A stretch of DNA of 64,000 nt from Rossellomorea sp036867415 (GCF_036867415.1 NZ_JBAJHU010000009.1:1-64000), one strand, 5' to 3'; positions 16,824 through 25,994 are shown, counted from the stretch's first letter. Notes: generated by a model from the letters alone, not told the origin. Numbers and translations: made by a program.

Positions 16824-17252
16824 TTATGCTTTTGGAAAAATTCTTTGTAATGTTTCCTTCATTTCGGGTTTTACATTAATTTTTGGGCGAGCAGCCTTAG
16901 CTATTTTTTCAGCATCTTCCATTGTACTTGCTTTCTTTAAAGCCAAAAGAGTTCCAATCGCAACGGTTCCTGTACGGTTGCTCCCTCCTTGACAATGGAA
17001 GTAAACCTTTTTCCCTTCATTATATGCTTTTACGACAAGATCGATGGATTTCTTAACAGATTCATCTTGTTGGTCTGCGTTATCCACAATTGGACTATGC
17101 ATACGTTTATACTTTGATTCTTCTTTTGGTGCTTCTGCTCTTAAATCAAATGCAATATCTACTTTTTCATTTTTCATTACATCGTCAAGATCGTCTGCTC
17201 CACCAATATAAATACGATCTTTTACTAATTCATGATAATTCTTTGTTGTCAT
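16824..17252 (-). CDS. dual-specificity-type protein phosphatase in ars operon
   Basis: 142 residues from ATG 17252, which follows AGGAGG; upstream in-frame codons overlap trxB and are not needed. The signature HCQGGSNRTG is the HCxxGxxR[ST] P-loop of cysteine phosphatases, and the general-acid loop may be near the D of SPIVDNADQ. It is co-transcribed with trxB (16-base gap) and the HesB-like gene. The same gene order is known in Bacillus ars clusters, but its part in resistance is unclear. Confidence 0.8.
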   Translation of the reverse strand: MTTKNYHELVKDRIYIGGADDLDDVMKNEKVDIAFDLRAEAPKEESKYKRMHSPIVDNADQQDESVKKSIDLVVKAYNEGKKVYFHCQGGSNRTGTVAIGTLLALKKASTMEDAEKIAKAARPKINVKPEMKETLQRIFPKA

Positions 17253-17268
17253 TAAAAGAATCCTCCTA

Positions 17269-18216
17269 TTACAGTGATTTACTCCAATCATGGACAGCAT
17301 TTCCTTCTAAATATCTTTCAGCATCCAAAGCAGCCATACATCCAGTACCCGCAGCTGTAATCGCTTGGCGGTATTTTTTATCTTGAACATCTCCACAAGC
17401 AAAGACCCCAGGTACATTGGTTTCAGTCGTTCCAGGAACCACATTGATATAACCTGTTTCATCAGTGCTTATCTGGCCATTAAGGAAAGATGTGTTTGGT
17501 GTATGCCCAATAGCAACAAAAATCCCGTCCGTTCGAATGATTTCTTCTACATTGGTTTCATTATTTTTGACTTTTAAACCTGTCACTCCATTTTCATCTG
17601 CTATAACTTCCAGCGGGGTCTTATTCAGTTCCCAAGAAACTTTTGAATTTTCCTTTGCCCGATCTTGCATGATTTTGGAGGCACGAAGTTCATTCCTTCT
17701 ATGAACAACGGTTACCTCACTGGCAAACTTTGTTAAGAAATTAGCTTCTTCCATCGAAGAATCTCCACCGCCAACGATCACGACTTTTTTTCCTCGAAAG
17801 AAAAATCCATCACAGGTGGCACATGTACTCACACCTCGACCAATATTTTCTTTCTCTCCTGGTATATTCAAAAGCTTCGCTGAAGCTCCTGTTGAAAGGA
17901 TGATGGACTCCGTCTCAACCTCGCCCAAGCCACTCACTTGTAACTTGAAAGGTTTTTGGGAAACATCAACGTTCGTGACCCATCCTCTTTTAAACTCAGC
18001 TCCAAATCGTTCCGCTTGTTTTCGCATATTTTCCATCAATTCAGGCCCCATAATCCCATCAATAAAACCAGGGAAGTTCTCAACCTCTGTTGTTAAGGTC
18101 AATTGGCCTCCAGGTTGGTCTCCTTCAATGACAATTGGCTGCATATTCGCTCGTGCTAAATAGATAGCAGCTGTCAATCCTGCTGGACCCGTTCCTAAAA
18201 TAACGACCTTTTCCAT
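17269..18216 (-). CDS. trxB: thioredoxin reductase in ars operon (ArsT)
   Basis: 315 residues, normal TrxB length. It has an N-terminal FAD site GTGPAGLTAAIYLARAN, the redox centre CATC (about residues 134-137), the NADPH site GGGDSSMEEA, and GVFACGDVQDKKYRQ near the C-terminus. It reduces thioredoxin with NADPH. ArsC of the thioredoxin-coupled type needs reduced thioredoxin, which explains its place in the operon. It starts 15 bases after the arsA stop. Confidence 0.93.
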   Translation of the reverse strand: MEKVVILGTGPAGLTAAIYLARANMQPIVIEGDQPGGQLTLTTEVENFPGFIDGIMGPELMENMRKQAERFGAEFKRGWVTNVDVSQKPFKLQVSGLGEVETESIILSTGASAKLLNIPGEKENIGRGVSTCATCDGFFFRGKKVVIVGGGDSSMEEANFLTKFASEVTVVHRRNELRASKIMQDRAKENSKVSWELNKTPLEVIADENGVTGLKVKNNETNVEEIIRTDGIFVAIGHTPNTSFLNGQISTDETGYINVVPGTTETNVPGVFACGDVQDKKYRQAITAAGTGCMAALDAERYLEGNAVHDWSKSL

Positions 18217-18231
18217 ATCTAATCACTACCT

Positions 18232-20001
18232 TTAATTAAGATAATCTTTCAGTTTGTCGTACCCAATTTTTTCTTCATTTAGCCAAGGAATAATGGCACA
18301 TCTTTCAGTTTCTTTCTCATTCACTTTTTGAATCCATTCTTTTTCTGCCATGGCTTTTCCTTTTAAAACAGGATCTTTCGTTTTAGTCGCATAAAGACTT
18401 TGATTGATGACCCACCATTTCGGGGTAATATTTGCTCGCTTTAGATCATCTTGTAATCTTGAGGCTTCTAGCACAGGTGTAGCCTCAGCAAGTGTCACAA
18501 TCACAACGGATGTTTCTCTTGGATTCCGAATTTGAGGCAATAATTTGGTTACACTTTCAGGTACTTCTCCTGTTGTTCGAGCAAGCTCATTACTATAAGA
18601 CTGAGCCGCATCTAACAATAATAAGGTATGACCAGTTGGAGCTGTATCAATCACCACAATTTCATTCTGTGATTTCGCCACGACATCAGCAAATGCTCGA
18701 AAAACGGCAATTTCCTCTGTGCAAGGTGAATTAAGGTCTTCTTGCAAATAAGCAAGACCTTCTTCATCCAAATCTTTTCCTGCTTTAGATAATACATCTG
18801 CTTTATATTTTTCAACTTCTTTTTTAGGATCGATACTACTAATCGTTAAATTTTGATTGAGTTGATCACTTTGAAATTGATAATTAATATGAGCCGCAGG
18901 ATCTGTTGTCGTTAAGTGTACTCGATGACCTTTTTCGACAAGACCCACTGCAATGGCAGAAGCAACCGTCGTTTTTCCAACTCCACCTTTTCCCATCGTA
19001 AAAATCAACCTAGTATTGTTCGAAGAAAATTCATTGATTACGTCATTTAACCTAGGGAGATTTATACTTGAATCTTCCTTGTTCGCCGCTCTTGATGGAA
19101 TGGAGTAATGTTTAAATAGGTAGCGAAGATTCTCTATACCTGTTAAGGAATAAGATACAAACGGTAACGAATAAATCAGTGTTTGTTTTAGATTTTCTGG
19201 TAGTTGCTTTAATGCATCTCTTTGTCGATGATAAAAAGCTGATGATACTTCATCCTCTTCTAAATGTGATTGAAGAAGACCATTGACGATAAGTGTCTGA
19301 TTTTTGACACCAATATCTTTGAGTTCAAGTGATGCTCGGTCTGCTTCTAAAAGTGATGAAACATCAGGTCTTGTAACCAAGATTAAAGTGGTTTTACTTG
19401 GATCGGAAAGGACCTCTACCGTTCTCGAATAGAGATTTTTTTTATCTGCCAATCCTGATAAAGGACCTAAACACGAGGCCCCGTGTGTGCTTTCTTCTAA
19501 GAATCCGTTCCAGGCTGTTGGAAGTTGTAAAAGTCTTAGTGTATGCCCAGTAGGAGCTGTATCAAAAATGATATGGTCGTATTGATGGACGATTTCACCA
19601 TTGGTTAATAAACTCGTGAATTCATCAAATGCGGCAATTTCCACTGTACAAGCTCCAGATAATTGTTCCTCCATAGTGGCAACAACCGATTCAGGAAGTT
19701 TGCCTCGATAGGGTCCAACTACTTTTTCCCGATAGGCTTTTGCTGATGCTTCAGGATCTAGATTACACGCAAATAAATTACTCACCGCCGGAACAGCTTT
19801 GGGTGTGTTAGTTAATTCGATATTAAATACGTCTTGTAAATTGGATGCAGGATCTGTACTTATCAGTAAAACATTTTTCCCACTATCCGCTAGAGCTACT
19901 GCGGTTGCACTAGCCGTTGACGTTTTCCCTACACCACCCTTACCAGTCAAAAATAGAAAGGGAGTATTCACAACGTTCTTTGGATTGAATGGTTGAAACA
20001 T
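18232..20001 (-). CDS. arsA: ArsA arsenite-pump ATPase
   Basis: 589 residues with two homologous halves. Each has a P-loop (GKGGVGKTST near residue 19 and GKGGVGKTTV near 337) and the ArsA signature DTAPTGHTL. The metalloid-binding cysteines are visible in SGACTVEIA, HGASCLG and NSPCTEEIA. ATP hydrolysis stimulated by As(III) drives efflux through ArsB. It lies between arsD, its chaperone, and trxB. Confidence 0.95.
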   Translation of the reverse strand: MFQPFNPKNVVNTPFLFLTGKGGVGKTSTASATAVALADSGKNVLLISTDPASNLQDVFNIELTNTPKAVPAVSNLFACNLDPEASAKAYREKVVGPYRGKLPESVVATMEEQLSGACTVEIAAFDEFTSLLTNGEIVHQYDHIIFDTAPTGHTLRLLQLPTAWNGFLEESTHGASCLGPLSGLADKKNLYSRTVEVLSDPSKTTLILVTRPDVSSLLEADRASLELKDIGVKNQTLIVNGLLQSHLEEDEVSSAFYHRQRDALKQLPENLKQTLIYSLPFVSYSLTGIENLRYLFKHYSIPSRAANKEDSSINLPRLNDVINEFSSNNTRLIFTMGKGGVGKTTVASAIAVGLVEKGHRVHLTTTDPAAHINYQFQSDQLNQNLTISSIDPKKEVEKYKADVLSKAGKDLDEEGLAYLQEDLNSPCTEEIAVFRAFADVVAKSQNEIVVIDTAPTGHTLLLLDAAQSYSNELARTTGEVPESVTKLLPQIRNPRETSVVIVTLAEATPVLEASRLQDDLKRANITPKWWVINQSLYATKTKDPVLKGKAMAEKEWIQKVNEKETERCAIIPWLNEEKIGYDKLKDYLN

Positions 20002-20019
20002 GTTTTCACTTCCTTCTTA

Positions 20020-20382
20020 TTACAGTTGGTTTAAATCAATAGATAGTCGAGTTTTGGGTTTTTCATTTAGTTCTTCAGGTTTCACTTCAAACCACTCAGC
20101 AAATTCTTCGTTTGAAGGATAACTTCCCATTTTTTCAACCTTATCGTTCACTAAGACAACTGGTAAGGCATCTGGCCCTTTTTCATGTAAAACACTATTG
20201 ATTAAGCTGTTATTCGCAAATTGACCGGGTTCATTTGTTAAATTATATCGTGTAATATCAAAGTTCCTTTTTTTTAATGAATAAATGGCAGTGGCCACTC
20301 TAGTTAATTCTGGATCCACACTTGGACCACAAACTCCCGTTGAACAACACATCGCAGGATCATAAATCTCTACTTTTTTCAT
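20020..20382 (-). CDS. arsD: ArsD arsenical metallochaperone
   Basis: 120 residues. The vicinal pair in DPAMCCSTGVCGPSVDPEL (C12, C13 and C18 counting from ATG 20382) is the As(III) site of ArsD, which hands arsenite to ArsA. ATG 20382 follows GGTGAGGG; the seven codons before it in frame have no ribosome site of their own. It is separated from arsC by 94 bases with a hairpin. Confidence 0.92.
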   Translation of the reverse strand: MKKVEIYDPAMCCSTGVCGPSVDPELTRVATAIYSLKKRNFDITRYNLTNEPGQFANNSLINSVLHEKGPDALPVVLVNDKVEKMGSYPSNEEFAEWFEVKPEELNEKPKTRLSIDLNQL

Positions 20383-20443
20383 GATATAACCCTCACCTTT
20401 CAATAATGTATAAGCATATACTTATATTCACATATAAAGAAAA

Positions 20444-20463
20444 CCAAGAGATTTCTCTCTTGG
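20444..20463 (-). terminator. hairpin in the arsC-arsD gap, possible partial terminator
   Basis: CCAAGAGA / TCTCTTGG stem with a four-base loop; the leftward RNA continues into UUUUCUUUAU. It sits inside the operon, so it could lower arsDA-trxB transcription relative to arsRBC. Confidence 0.5.
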
Positions 20464-20476
20464 CTATTTAATTGGA

Positions 20477-20896
20477 TTATTTTCCTGTTTCACCAAAACG
20501 TTTCATTCTATCTCCAATTTCATCACGTACTCTTTGGAAGAATGCCCACTTTTCTTCTTCGGTTCCTTCAGCTTTTGCAGGGTCATCAAAGCCCCAATGT
20601 TCGCGTTTCACATGCGGTGGTGTAATTGGACATTTATCCGCTGCATCCCCGCATAATGTAACCACTAAATCCGCATTATTGAGGATTTCAGGGTCAATAA
20701 TATCCGATGTTTGATTGGAAATATCCACCCCAGCTTCTTTCATCGCTTTTACCGCATTGGGATTTAAACCATGTGCTTCAATACCAGCACTTTTGACATC
20801 CCACTCATCACCAAAGTATTTCTTTGCCCATCCTTCTGCCATTTGGCTTCTGCAAGAATTCCCTGTACATAAAAAATAGATTGTTTTTTTAGACAT
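20477..20896 (-). CDS. arsC: arsenate reductase, thioredoxin-coupled
   Basis: 139 residues. The low-molecular-weight phosphatase loop CTGNSCRS starts at C10, and the redox cysteines C82 and C89 are in LVVTLCGDAADKCP. These are the three catalytic cysteines of the pI258/B. subtilis class. It reduces As(V) to As(III), with electrons from thioredoxin. AAAGGAG precedes the ATG. It lies between arsB and arsD. Confidence 0.96.
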   Translation of the reverse strand: MSKKTIYFLCTGNSCRSQMAEGWAKKYFGDEWDVKSAGIEAHGLNPNAVKAMKEAGVDISNQTSDIIDPEILNNADLVVTLCGDAADKCPITPPHVKREHWGFDDPAKAEGTEEEKWAFFQRVRDEIGDRMKRFGETGK

Positions 20897-20917
20897 GATG
20901 CATTTCTCCTTTATTGT

Positions 20918-22216
20918 TTAATAGATAATTAATAACCATATATAGAGACCAACTAATGTAATAAACAATGTTGGGATCGTCAAAATAATTCCTGTTTTAA
21001 AATAAGTACCCCATGAAATCTTAACACCCTTTTGCGATAATACATGTAACCACAGTAACGTTGCAAGAGATCCGATTGGCGTGATTTTCGGCCCTAAATC
21101 TGAGCCAATGACGTTGGCATAAATAAGGGCTTCTCTTATGACACCACTTGTATCCGTATCGGCAATCGCAAGGGCATCTATCATGACTGTCGGCATATTA
21201 TTCATAATCGAAGAAAGGATAGCCGCAATAAACCCCATTCCTACGGTTGCAGCGAATAGTCCTTGATCGGCTGTCACTTGAATAAGGTCCCCTAAAACAT
21301 TGGTTAACCCTTCATTCCTCAAGCCGTAAACCACTACATACATACCGATGGAGAAAAAGACGATTGCCCAAGGAGCACCTTTAATGACGGTACGCGTGTT
21401 CACAGCATGACTTCTTCTAGCCATAAGAAGGAAGAAAATTGCCACAACACTTGCAATAATGGATACAGGTACACCTGTAAATTCACTCGCAAAATAACCT
21501 ATAAGCAGTATGCCTAACACAACCCAAGATAATCGAAACATTCTTATATCCTGAATAGCATCAACTGGTTTTTTTAATTGAGCCATATCATATTTCTTTG
21601 GTATGCTTTTCCGGAAAAACAGATATAAAACCAAAATACTGGCACCTAATGCAAAGAAGTTCGGTATTATCATCCTGGAAGCAAACTCCACAAATCCGAT
21701 ACTAAAAAAGTCTGCAGAGACAATATTAACTAAGTTACTGACTACTAATGGTAAAGATGTCGTATCCGCAATAAATCCACTCGCGATAATGAATGGGAAA
21801 ACCATTTTTTCATTAAAGTTGAGATTTCGAACCATGGCCAATACTATCGGAGTTAATATGAGTGCTGCACCATCATTCGCGAAAAAGGCAGCTACTAATG
21901 CACCTAGTATAGATACATAAACAAACATTCGAACCCCGTTCCCTTTTGCAGCTCTAGCCATGTGAAGGGCTGCCCATTCGAAGAATCCAATTTCATCTAA
22001 TATTAAAGAAATAATAATAATGGCAATAAAGGCTAGAGTAGCGTTCCAAACAATGGATGTCACATCGATTACATCGTTAAAATCAACCACTCCAACGATT
22101 AAAGCGAGGATAGCTCCTCCACAGGCCGACCAGCCGATGGATAATCCTTTCGGTTGCCATATCACTAAGATAAGTGTGGCTAAAAATATCACTGATGCTA
22201 AAATAACTGATGTCAA
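20918..22216 (-). CDS. arsB: ArsB arsenite efflux permease
   Basis: 432 residues, about 11-12 membrane helices, matching ArsB length. FFANDGAALILTPI and SSIMNNMPTVM are the conserved half-membrane loops of the ArsB/NhaD ion transporter superfamily. It exports As(OH)3 or antimonite, alone or energised by ArsA. TTG 22216 lies seven bases after GGAGG. It follows arsR closely. Confidence 0.95.
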   Translation of the reverse strand: MTSVILASVIFLATLILVIWQPKGLSIGWSACGGAILALIVGVVDFNDVIDVTSIVWNATLAFIAIIIISLILDEIGFFEWAALHMARAAKGNGVRMFVYVSILGALVAAFFANDGAALILTPIVLAMVRNLNFNEKMVFPFIIASGFIADTTSLPLVVSNLVNIVSADFFSIGFVEFASRMIIPNFFALGASILVLYLFFRKSIPKKYDMAQLKKPVDAIQDIRMFRLSWVVLGILLIGYFASEFTGVPVSIIASVVAIFFLLMARRSHAVNTRTVIKGAPWAIVFFSIGMYVVVYGLRNEGLTNVLGDLIQVTADQGLFAATVGMGFIAAILSSIMNNMPTVMIDALAIADTDTSGVIREALIYANVIGSDLGPKITPIGSLATLLWLHVLSQKGVKISWGTYFKTGIILTIPTLFITLVGLYIWLLIIY

Positions 22217-22230
22217 AATACTACCTCCTC

Positions 22231-22575
22231 TTACTCACAGGAAATCCGTAATCCCTGTTCTTCCAGCTCTTGTAGTTTATGATCTTGATCTGGAAGGTTT
22301 TGAAGCAAGCTTTGAACTAATCGATAATAGTCACTACCTTTATTCAATGAGTAAATAATCCATTGTCCTCGTCTTGTTTCACGAACTACTCCAGCATCTT
22401 TCAACTTTCGTACATGTTGACTAATGGCAGGCTGGCTAGCTTTAAATATTTCAACAAATTCACAGACACAACAATCATTCGAGTCTAAAATTTTCACCAT
22501 GGTTAGACGAGTTTTATCGCCTAACAACTTTAAGACCGTTGCAGCTTTTTCAATTTCAATAACCGTTCCTTGCAT
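22231..22575 (-). CDS. arsR: ArsR arsenic-responsive repressor
   Basis: 114 residues from ATG 22575 behind GGGAGGTG. It is a winged helix with the sensor motif NDCCVCEFVEIF (ELCVCDL-like, binding As(III) through cysteines in the recognition-helix region) and the DNA-reading helix ASQPAISQHVRKLKDAGVV. It represses its own operon until As(III) binds. Two nearly identical boxes upstream are the likely operators. Confidence 0.95.
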   Translation of the reverse strand: MQGTVIEIEKAATVLKLLGDKTRLTMVKILDSNDCCVCEFVEIFKASQPAISQHVRKLKDAGVVRETRRGQWIIYSLNKGSDYYRLVQSLLQNLPDQDHKLQELEEQGLRISCE

Positions 22576-22602
22576 AAATGCACCTCCCAATATCATCTAA
22601 GT

Positions 22603-22634
22603 ATTAATATATAATAATCTGCTTATATAATCAA
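22603..22634 (-). promoter_or_regulatory. arsR promoter with ArsR box 1
   Basis: Leftward -35 TTGATT (22629-22634) and -10 TATATT (22606-22611) with a 17-base spacer. A 29-base A/T-rich block (22603-22631), with an imperfect TATATAA/TTATTATATA dyad, fills the spacer and -10. It is repeated at 22837-22865 with three mismatches, as expected for an ArsR operator. Confidence 0.75.
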
Positions 22635-22656
22635 TGGTAATATGGTCTTTGTATAT

Positions 22657-22794
22657 CTAGTTTCTAAATATCTTGAGTAATTTATTCAAATAGCCAGAAA
22701 TAACGGTAGAACCTTTATTTTTCTTTAAAATAAAAAGTGATGTTATAAGAACAAAAACAACGAAAACAAGAGATGGAAATATTTGTACAAACAT
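22657..22794 (-). CDS. 45-residue membrane microprotein under an ArsR-type box
   Basis: ATG 22794 lies behind GGGGG; stop at 22657, 23 bases before the arsR -35. The peptide starts MFVQIFPSLVFVVFVLITS, a single strong membrane helix, followed by a basic tail (LKKNKGS... NKLLKIFRN), so the C-terminus should face the cytoplasm. I do not know a family. Its promoter carries a second copy of the arsR operator, so it is probably arsenic-induced and may read through into arsR. Confidence 0.6.
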   Translation of the reverse strand: MFVQIFPSLVFVVFVLITSLFILKKNKGSTVISGYLNKLLKIFRN

Positions 22795-22836
22795 TATAAT
22801 TCCCCCAAAGAACAAAAGAATGTTTAAAATAAATTA

Positions 22837-22889
22837 ATTAATATATAACAATTTACTTATATAATATTTCACTTATGTATTTATTGCAA
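22837..22889 (-). promoter_or_regulatory. promoter with ArsR box 2
   Basis: Leftward -35 TTGCAA (22884-22889), 17-base spacer, -10 TATTAT (22861-22866). The box 22837-22865 matches box 1 at 26 of 29 positions and covers the -10 and start region, a good repressor site. It drives the 45-residue microprotein. Confidence 0.65.
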
Positions 22890-23527
22890 GTGTTTTATCT
22901 TTTGTTCAATTCTTAAATAGCACTTTCATATTTACTGGTACTTGGTTCATTCCTATTTCTATTTTTTTATGATTATTATGCCTATCATTTCTAGGTTAAT
23001 TGCAAAGTAGTACAAGTAATGATATTGGCTCATGTCGCTCCCTTATTTTTAGTGGATCAACAAGAAATTTGCTTGTATTTCTTCCTCTTACTTAAGCATT
23101 ACCAGATAATTTGAGCACATTAGTATCCAGCCATAATTGTGACTCAAACAATCGTTGAACTTGTTGGTGAACAAATTTATATTCGATTAGTACCCAATAA
23201 ACTTTTGCGTAGAGAAACACCTTAAATTTAATTTCATATATCTTCTTAAAAGAAACAACTCTTGAATCGTCTAGTTAATCTAATACGATTCACAGGGTAT
23301 TTTTTTGATTGTCTATTTTATTTAATGTTATTCAATTAAATGGCCCTTTAACGGAAGAATAAGAATCTTAGCTTACTGACCTTTAGAATATCTTCTGTTT
23401 TGTCGTTAATGGGGATTTTATGAGTAACTTATAACATAATGAAAAATGCCAAGATCCCTTTTATAACAAGGATCCTTGTCATTTTTCAGACGGAATAACA
23501 TATATGACATTATATTTGTATTACATA
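22890..23527. other. intergenic with degenerate sequence and a hairpin
   Basis: No intact gene. Short in-frame fragments on the plus strand near 23150-23230 look like decayed coding sequence but I cannot name them. A palindromic repeat copy (TTCAATTAAATGGCCC) lies near 23331, and a terminator-like hairpin (23442-23457 with 23470-23486) precedes repeat copy B. Confidence 0.45.
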
Positions 23528-23712
23528 GCAACTGTTTACTCACCTACTAGTCCATCACCATCTCGATCATCCATATACTTATAAAGCCAATGTTATATTT
23601 AGGTTATAGGACTTTAACGCTTGTTATTAAAAGAACTACACATATTAGACATATCTAAAATGTCAGGTCTTATTTTGATCTCATCTTCCACTAACGCCCT
23701 TTAACGGAAGAA
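23528..23712 (-). repeat. ~180-bp direct repeat, copy B (right of ars block)
   Basis: Second copy of 15246-15427 in the same orientation. The stub reads WLYKYMDDRDGDGLVGE-stop (23536-23589); of six base differences from copy A four are synonymous. The terminal palindrome is less perfect here (TTCCACTAACG ... TTAACGGAA). Confidence 0.8.
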
Positions 23713-23928
23713 CATTTTATTTTCCCTCGATGTAATTGCACTTAAAGCTATTTTTTGTAGATTATCATATATGGGGTACCGCCAACATTTCGGAAATTTC
23801 GTACGCTAAGCGAATCTCAATCTAAAATAGTCAATTGCCTGTACGCTAAGGAACCGACTTTATTAGGTTGACTCTTCAAATAAAGCGCCACTTGAAGAAG
23901 TTTTTTTATTGACGTGGTGCAAACAACA

Positions 23929-24231
23929 TTACTGATACCCCAGCCAAGCAAATACCAGCACCAACCCTACCATATAAATCAGGTGTTTTTTATCAATGCC
24001 CCATCCCCACAGTACAGAAAGAACAATAAATACTCCTCCATAGGCAGCATAAACTCTACCGAACGATGGGAATGATTGAAATGTAGCAATGACTCCGTAT
24101 AAAACTAAGGTTACTCCCCCAAAGATCCACAAATAAAGTGGCTTACCTTCTCTGAGACATAACCAAATTAGATAACCACCACCAATTTCAGCTAATCCTG
24201 CAACAATGAATAATACAATTGTATAAATCAT
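23929..24231 (-). CDS. YnfA/UPF0060 family small membrane protein
   Basis: 100 residues from ATG 24231, behind AAGGAGTG. Four membrane helices. GLAEIGGGYLIWLCLREGK and GGVTLVLYGVIATFQSFPSFGRVYAAYGG are the conserved stretches of the YnfA (UPF0060) family, related to small multidrug transporters. Function poorly defined; often found in resistance islands. It stands alone between repeat copy B and the oxidoreductase unit. Confidence 0.85.
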   Translation of the reverse strand: MIYTIVLFIVAGLAEIGGGYLIWLCLREGKPLYLWIFGGVTLVLYGVIATFQSFPSFGRVYAAYGGVFIVLSVLWGWGIDKKHLIYMVGLVLVFAWLGYQ

Positions 24232-24431
24232 AAAGCACTCCTTGAACAATCTAATCAATATAGCAATTATTAACGTATCCTTTTTGAACTATGATAATTA
24301 TTTCAAGCATAGAGTGGTTAACAACAGTTTGGAGGGATAGTATTGAGCGAGGATTTTATATATACAAATCAAATACTTGAAAGTCGAGGTACCGTCGGGT
24401 AAATACAGACGTTAAGGATTTTGAAAGATAA

Positions 24432-24475
24432 AAAAGCTTAATTCCTCATTATTTTTAGTGAGAAATTAAGCTTTT
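24432..24475. terminator. bidirectional intrinsic terminator
   Basis: Arms 24432-24448 and 24459-24475 pair with one mismatch, with A and T tracts outside. It ends the leftward reductase transcript (stop 24560). The rest of 24259-24559 holds only a 19-codon rightward stub. Confidence 0.75.
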
Positions 24476-24559
24476 GATTTTCACCAATCGCGCCCTTTTC
24501 TGAATAAGCGTGTGCAAGAGATAATGGAAAAATCGTGCTGAAAAAACATCTAATAAAAG

Positions 24560-25906
24560 TTACAACATATGTGCGATGTCCGAAGCTACTGTTGGATAGG
24601 CAAATATCATTTGTTTCATTTCTTTGGTTGAAATTCCAAAACGAATGGCTGTTGCAAAATGATTAATAAGTTCATCGGCTTCATTACTAATCAAATGAGC
24701 ACCGACAATTTGATCATGATCTTCGTCAATCAGCACTTTAAACGCAGCAAAGTCCTCATTTGTCCGTTTATACGTAAACCAGTCGGAGATGTTTTTCTGC
24801 TTTACTTTAATATTCCGGCCAGAGTTTTGGGCTACCTCCTCGCTCATACCTACCGATGCAATTTTAGGTACGGTAAATACAGCAGATGGAATCACGGGAT
24901 ATTCAATTTTTTTGCTGTTCCCTTTCAATAAATTAGATGCTACGACATGAGAATCTGCACTGGCTACAGGTGTGAGGGGCAAGCCATCCGTTGCTGCAGC
25001 ATCCCCGGCTGCATAGACATTCGGGTTACTTACACTTTGTAAATACTCATTAACATGGACACCATGTTTTTTCCTTTTTATATTCCCTTTTTCAAGATCC
25101 ATATCTAAGGCAGGGACCCTTCCTGCACCATGAATAACAATGTCTGCTTCAAACCGAGTTATATCCTCTTTTTTTCGAGCATACACATGAAACTTTCCTT
25201 GTTCTTTTTCAATGGATTCAACGGAATGTTGAAGATGTACCTGTATGCCAATCTCTTTCGACTTTTCTAAAAGGATATCTACAAGATCTATATCAAAATT
25301 CTCCAAAGGTCTTTGACCTCGATGGATAATATGAACTTCTGATCCAGCACGTGCCGCGATATGAGCAAATTCAAACGAAATATACCCCCCACCAACAAAG
25401 ACGATTCTTTGTGGTAATTCATCCAACTCTAAAAATTCATCACTATAAGTAAGATGTTCTTCTCCTTCTATAGGCAAAGGAGTAGGTTTCGCACCACTTG
25501 CGATCAAGAAATAACTCCCCTCGAGCACTTCTTTATTCACTTCAAGTTTGTCCTCACTCACGAAAGATGCATTGCCATGATACGTATCGATTCCCTGTTT
25601 ATTCAATGCTTGCTCTTTTTTTTCCGGGACATGATCTGTAAAGGTTCCTTTAAAGCTCATAAGATTTTTCCAGTTTATGGAGACTTCAGACGGTACCCCA
25701 TTATTAACCATCCGTTTGTTCCAATCAATTAGTTCGGCAGCACCGTGCAAAACTTTCTTTGGGTCACATCCACGTAGTGCACACGTGCCCCCAAACGGCC
25801 TGTCATCGACCATAGCTACGCTCCAACCGGCTTTATTACATTTTGCTGCTGCAATTGAACCCGCAGAACCTGTACCAATCACAATAAGATCGTATTTCTT
25901 AATCAT
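24560..25906 (-). CDS. FAD-dependent pyridine-nucleotide disulfide oxidoreductase
   Basis: 448 residues from ATG 25906 behind GAGGAGG. N-terminal FAD site IGTGSAGSIAAAKC, redox pair in GGTCALRGCDPKK (CxxxxC), NAD(P) site VFVGGGYISFEFA, FAD site VYAAGDAAATDGLPLTPVA and a C-terminal dimer domain. It belongs to the glutathione reductase/MerA superfamily. It lacks the HMA domain and the C-terminal CC pair of MerA, so it is not a mercuric reductase by sequence. A terminator separates it from merA. Natural substrate unknown; a thiol or disulfide role beside mer and ars is plausible. Confidence 0.85.
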   Translation of the reverse strand: MIKKYDLIVIGTGSAGSIAAAKCNKAGWSVAMVDDRPFGGTCALRGCDPKKVLHGAAELIDWNKRMVNNGVPSEVSINWKNLMSFKGTFTDHVPEKKEQALNKQGIDTYHGNASFVSEDKLEVNKEVLEGSYFLIASGAKPTPLPIEGEEHLTYSDEFLELDELPQRIVFVGGGYISFEFAHIAARAGSEVHIIHRGQRPLENFDIDLVDILLEKSKEIGIQVHLQHSVESIEKEQGKFHVYARKKEDITRFEADIVIHGAGRVPALDMDLEKGNIKRKKHGVHVNEYLQSVSNPNVYAAGDAAATDGLPLTPVASADSHVVASNLLKGNSKKIEYPVIPSAVFTVPKIASVGMSEEVAQNSGRNIKVKQKNISDWFTYKRTNEDFAAFKVLIDEDHDQIVGAHLISNEADELINHFATAIRFGISTKEMKQMIFAYPTVASDIAHML

Positions 25907-25994
25907 TATTATCCTCCTCACAGAATATTGATTCTATAATACGTTTGCCTTATTTCTATCAAATGAAACCCCGTACCTTATCCAGGGTTAGAAA

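Noticed and set aside
17465..17704. Rightward frames opposite trxB and arsA
   Set aside because: Antisense shadows of strongly conserved ars genes.
24343..24402. TTG frame of 19 codons behind GGAGGG
   Set aside because: Good ribosome site, but the peptide (MSEDFIYTNQILESRGTVG) is too short to judge; probably the start of a truncated gene.
24560..25906. Second mercuric reductase
   Set aside because: It lacks the HMA domain and the C-terminal vicinal cysteines of MerA, so only the wider disulfide reductase family is supported.
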